Of a stretch of 6,113 nt of DNA, positions 5,457 to 6,113 are shown in pieces. The notes below the pieces were generated by a model. It worked only from the letters and a program-made list of their open reading frames with translations, had not been told where the DNA came from and did not search any database. The first letter of the stretch is position 1. Every line of letters begins with the position of its first letter. Origin of the DNA: Clostridiales bacterium (GTDB lineage: Bacteria; Bacillota; Clostridia; Oscillospirales; Oscillospiraceae); the NCBI GenBank assembly GCA_004558025.1, contig SFEG01000040.1:1-6113 (forward strand), in the 5' to 3' direction. The position numbers and the translations under genes are program-made.

Positions 5457-6113
5457 ATAGAGAACAGCGGCAGCGTATCGGTAGAGCTTGACGACTTTAC
5501 CAATGAGCCTGCCGCTTTTTCATCGGCCCTTGACAAAGCGCGTAATGCCGACGCCCGCAACGGCTGGGCGGTCACACCGCAGAGCGCAGACAGCCTTGCC
5601 GAGCGCGGCGTCAAGCTGCTCATGAAGGCAGACGGTGCCACGGGCTTGGGCGTTGCGCCCGACGGCGATATCATCGGCGTGTTCAAGAACCCCAACAGCA
5701 ATGTAAGAGGCGCACTCCGAACGCTCATCCCGTCTGCAATAGCAAACGGCGGCACAAAGCTCGACTGCTACGGCAAAGTCCTTGTCGGACAGTACGCTAA
5801 GTACGGCTTCATCCCCGTTGCCCGGACTAAGTTTGTAGCCGAGTTCGCCAACGAGGGCTGGACACCCGATAAGGGCGAGCCGGATATCTACTTCATGATG
5901 CACAACGGCGACAGCGCGGAGGTGACGCTGCGGAAGTCCATTAACGGCGAGTACGAGACGTATACGCAGGAGTATCTCGACAGCCTGCCGCTGATGGACT
6001 ACGAGGACGCGGAGAAGTACCGCGATGGTCTGCTCAAACAGAGGCAGCAGAGGTTCAGCTTTGAGGGCAAGACCGCGAAGCTTGCCGACGGTACGGAGCT
6101 GACGTATGACGAG
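5457..6113 (+). CDS. GNAT-like domain protein, 5' end unclear, runs off the window
   Basis: This frame is open from 5343 to the window end. Domain-like sequence starts near 5484 (E-L-D-D-F-T-N-E-P-A-A-F). It shows a strand-like V-A-P-D-G-D-I-I-G-V-F-K-N-P (5652-5693) and a helix with R-G-A-L-R-T-L-I (from 5706). Then come K-L-D-C-Y-G (5757-5774), a helix ending Y-A-K-Y-G-F-I-P-V-A-R-T (around 5805) and P-D-I-Y-F-M-M-H-N-G-D (5880-5912). The order resembles an acyl-CoA-dependent GNAT fold, with L-x-x-x-Y-x-x-x-G-F like GNAT motif B. I recall similar blocks in large polyvalent proteins of Firmicutes phages. Catalytic activity is not demonstrable and the R-x-x-G-x-G/A loop is degenerate. There is no ATG, GTG or TTG upstream of the domain; the first ATG is 5622, inside it. 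I list ATA 5457 because GGAGAGG (5439-5445) precedes it, but a -1 frameshift from the upstream gene is an equally serious possibility. Confidence 0.65.
   Translation, partial: MENSGSVSVELDDFTNEPAAFSSALDKARNADARNGWAVTPQSADSLAERGVKLLMKADGATGLGVAPDGDIIGVFKNPNSNVRGALRTLIPSAIANGGTKLDCYGKVLVGQYAKYGFIPVARTKFVAEFANEGWTPDKGEPDIYFMMHNGDSAEVTLRKSINGEYETYTQEYLDSLPLMDYEDAEKYRDGLLKQRQQRFSFEGKTAKLADGTELTYDE
5466..5520 (+). terminator. Composite hairpin with T5 tract, terminator-like, within the start of the GNAT-like frame
   Basis: AGCGGCAG (5466-5473) pairs perfectly with CTGCCGCT (5509-5516). An inner stem GGTAGAG (5480-5486) pairs with CTTTACC (5495-5501), one pair being G-U, around an 8-base loop. TTTTT (5516-5520) follows directly. 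The outer GC-rich stem plus T-tract has terminator form, although the enclosed 35 bases make it larger than usual. It would end a transcript from the 5219 promoter at about 265 nt. It lies inside sequence that appears to code, so it could instead be a coincidence of codon choice. Confidence 0.35.

Noticed and set aside
5530..5558. TTGACA at 5530 as a second promoter
   Set aside because: The sequence 17 bp downstream is GC-rich with no -10 resemblance.
5204..5903. Two overlapping minus-strand open frames (183 and 127 codons)
   Set aside because: They lie opposite the nested ORF and the GNAT-like frame. Low-complexity or motif-free products in a window whose convincing genes are all on the plus strand.

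Overview
The window looks like part of the late (structural/lysis) region of a phage or prophage of a Gram-positive, probably gut-associated Clostridia host. Four things point that way: a phi LC3-type holin; strong AGGAGG-like ribosome binding sites; GC-rich third codon positions; and two very large, hydrophilic, helix-rich proteins of the kind carried by Firmicutes phages. The host assignment is an inference. All credible genes are on the + strand, and the long minus-strand open frames are shadows of GC-rich coding sequence.

Layout. Positions 1-150 hold the 3' end of a small unrecognised gene, coupled to a holin gene (153-416). A compact terminator-like hairpin with a T-rich tail (436-464) follows. 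Next is a 658-residue repetitive protein (483-2459): three ~62-residue modules, a long helical/coiled-coil region, an 11-residue W-Q-x-E-F repeat, seven perfect KTPSG units and a small conserved-looking C-terminal domain. Ten bases later starts a 988-residue protein (2470-5436) with alanine/glycine-rich, membrane-active-looking segments, resembling the large 'polyvalent' or ejected proteins of Firmicutes phages. The last part (about 5437-6113, running off the window) encodes a domain with a GNAT-like pattern in a different reading frame.

The most interesting place is 5219-5520. Hidden in the 3' end of the 988-residue gene is a near-consensus promoter (TTGACA, 17 bp, TATACT), then a strong Shine-Dalgarno and an ATG opening a 37-codon frame. 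That frame has much better codon usage (28/37 G/C third positions) than the overlapping long frame (15/37). It runs into a G5A5 run with an ATGA junction, where all three forward frames are open. From frame 1 this run contains the heptamer G GGA AAA, one base from lambda's G-T frameshift site G GGA AAG. The GNAT-like frame downstream has no ATG, GTG or TTG upstream of its conserved part, so it needs a frameshift, an unusual start (ATA at 5457) or a recent mutation. A composite hairpin followed by TTTTT (5466-5520) could end a short transcript from the hidden promoter. Together these could be a small moron-like unit inserted between two large phage genes, or a programmed recoding switch joining them.

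Likely joint role (inference): the holin permeabilises the membrane at lysis. The two large proteins would be virion-associated or ejected components, with the GNAT-like domain as a possible effector delivered with them.
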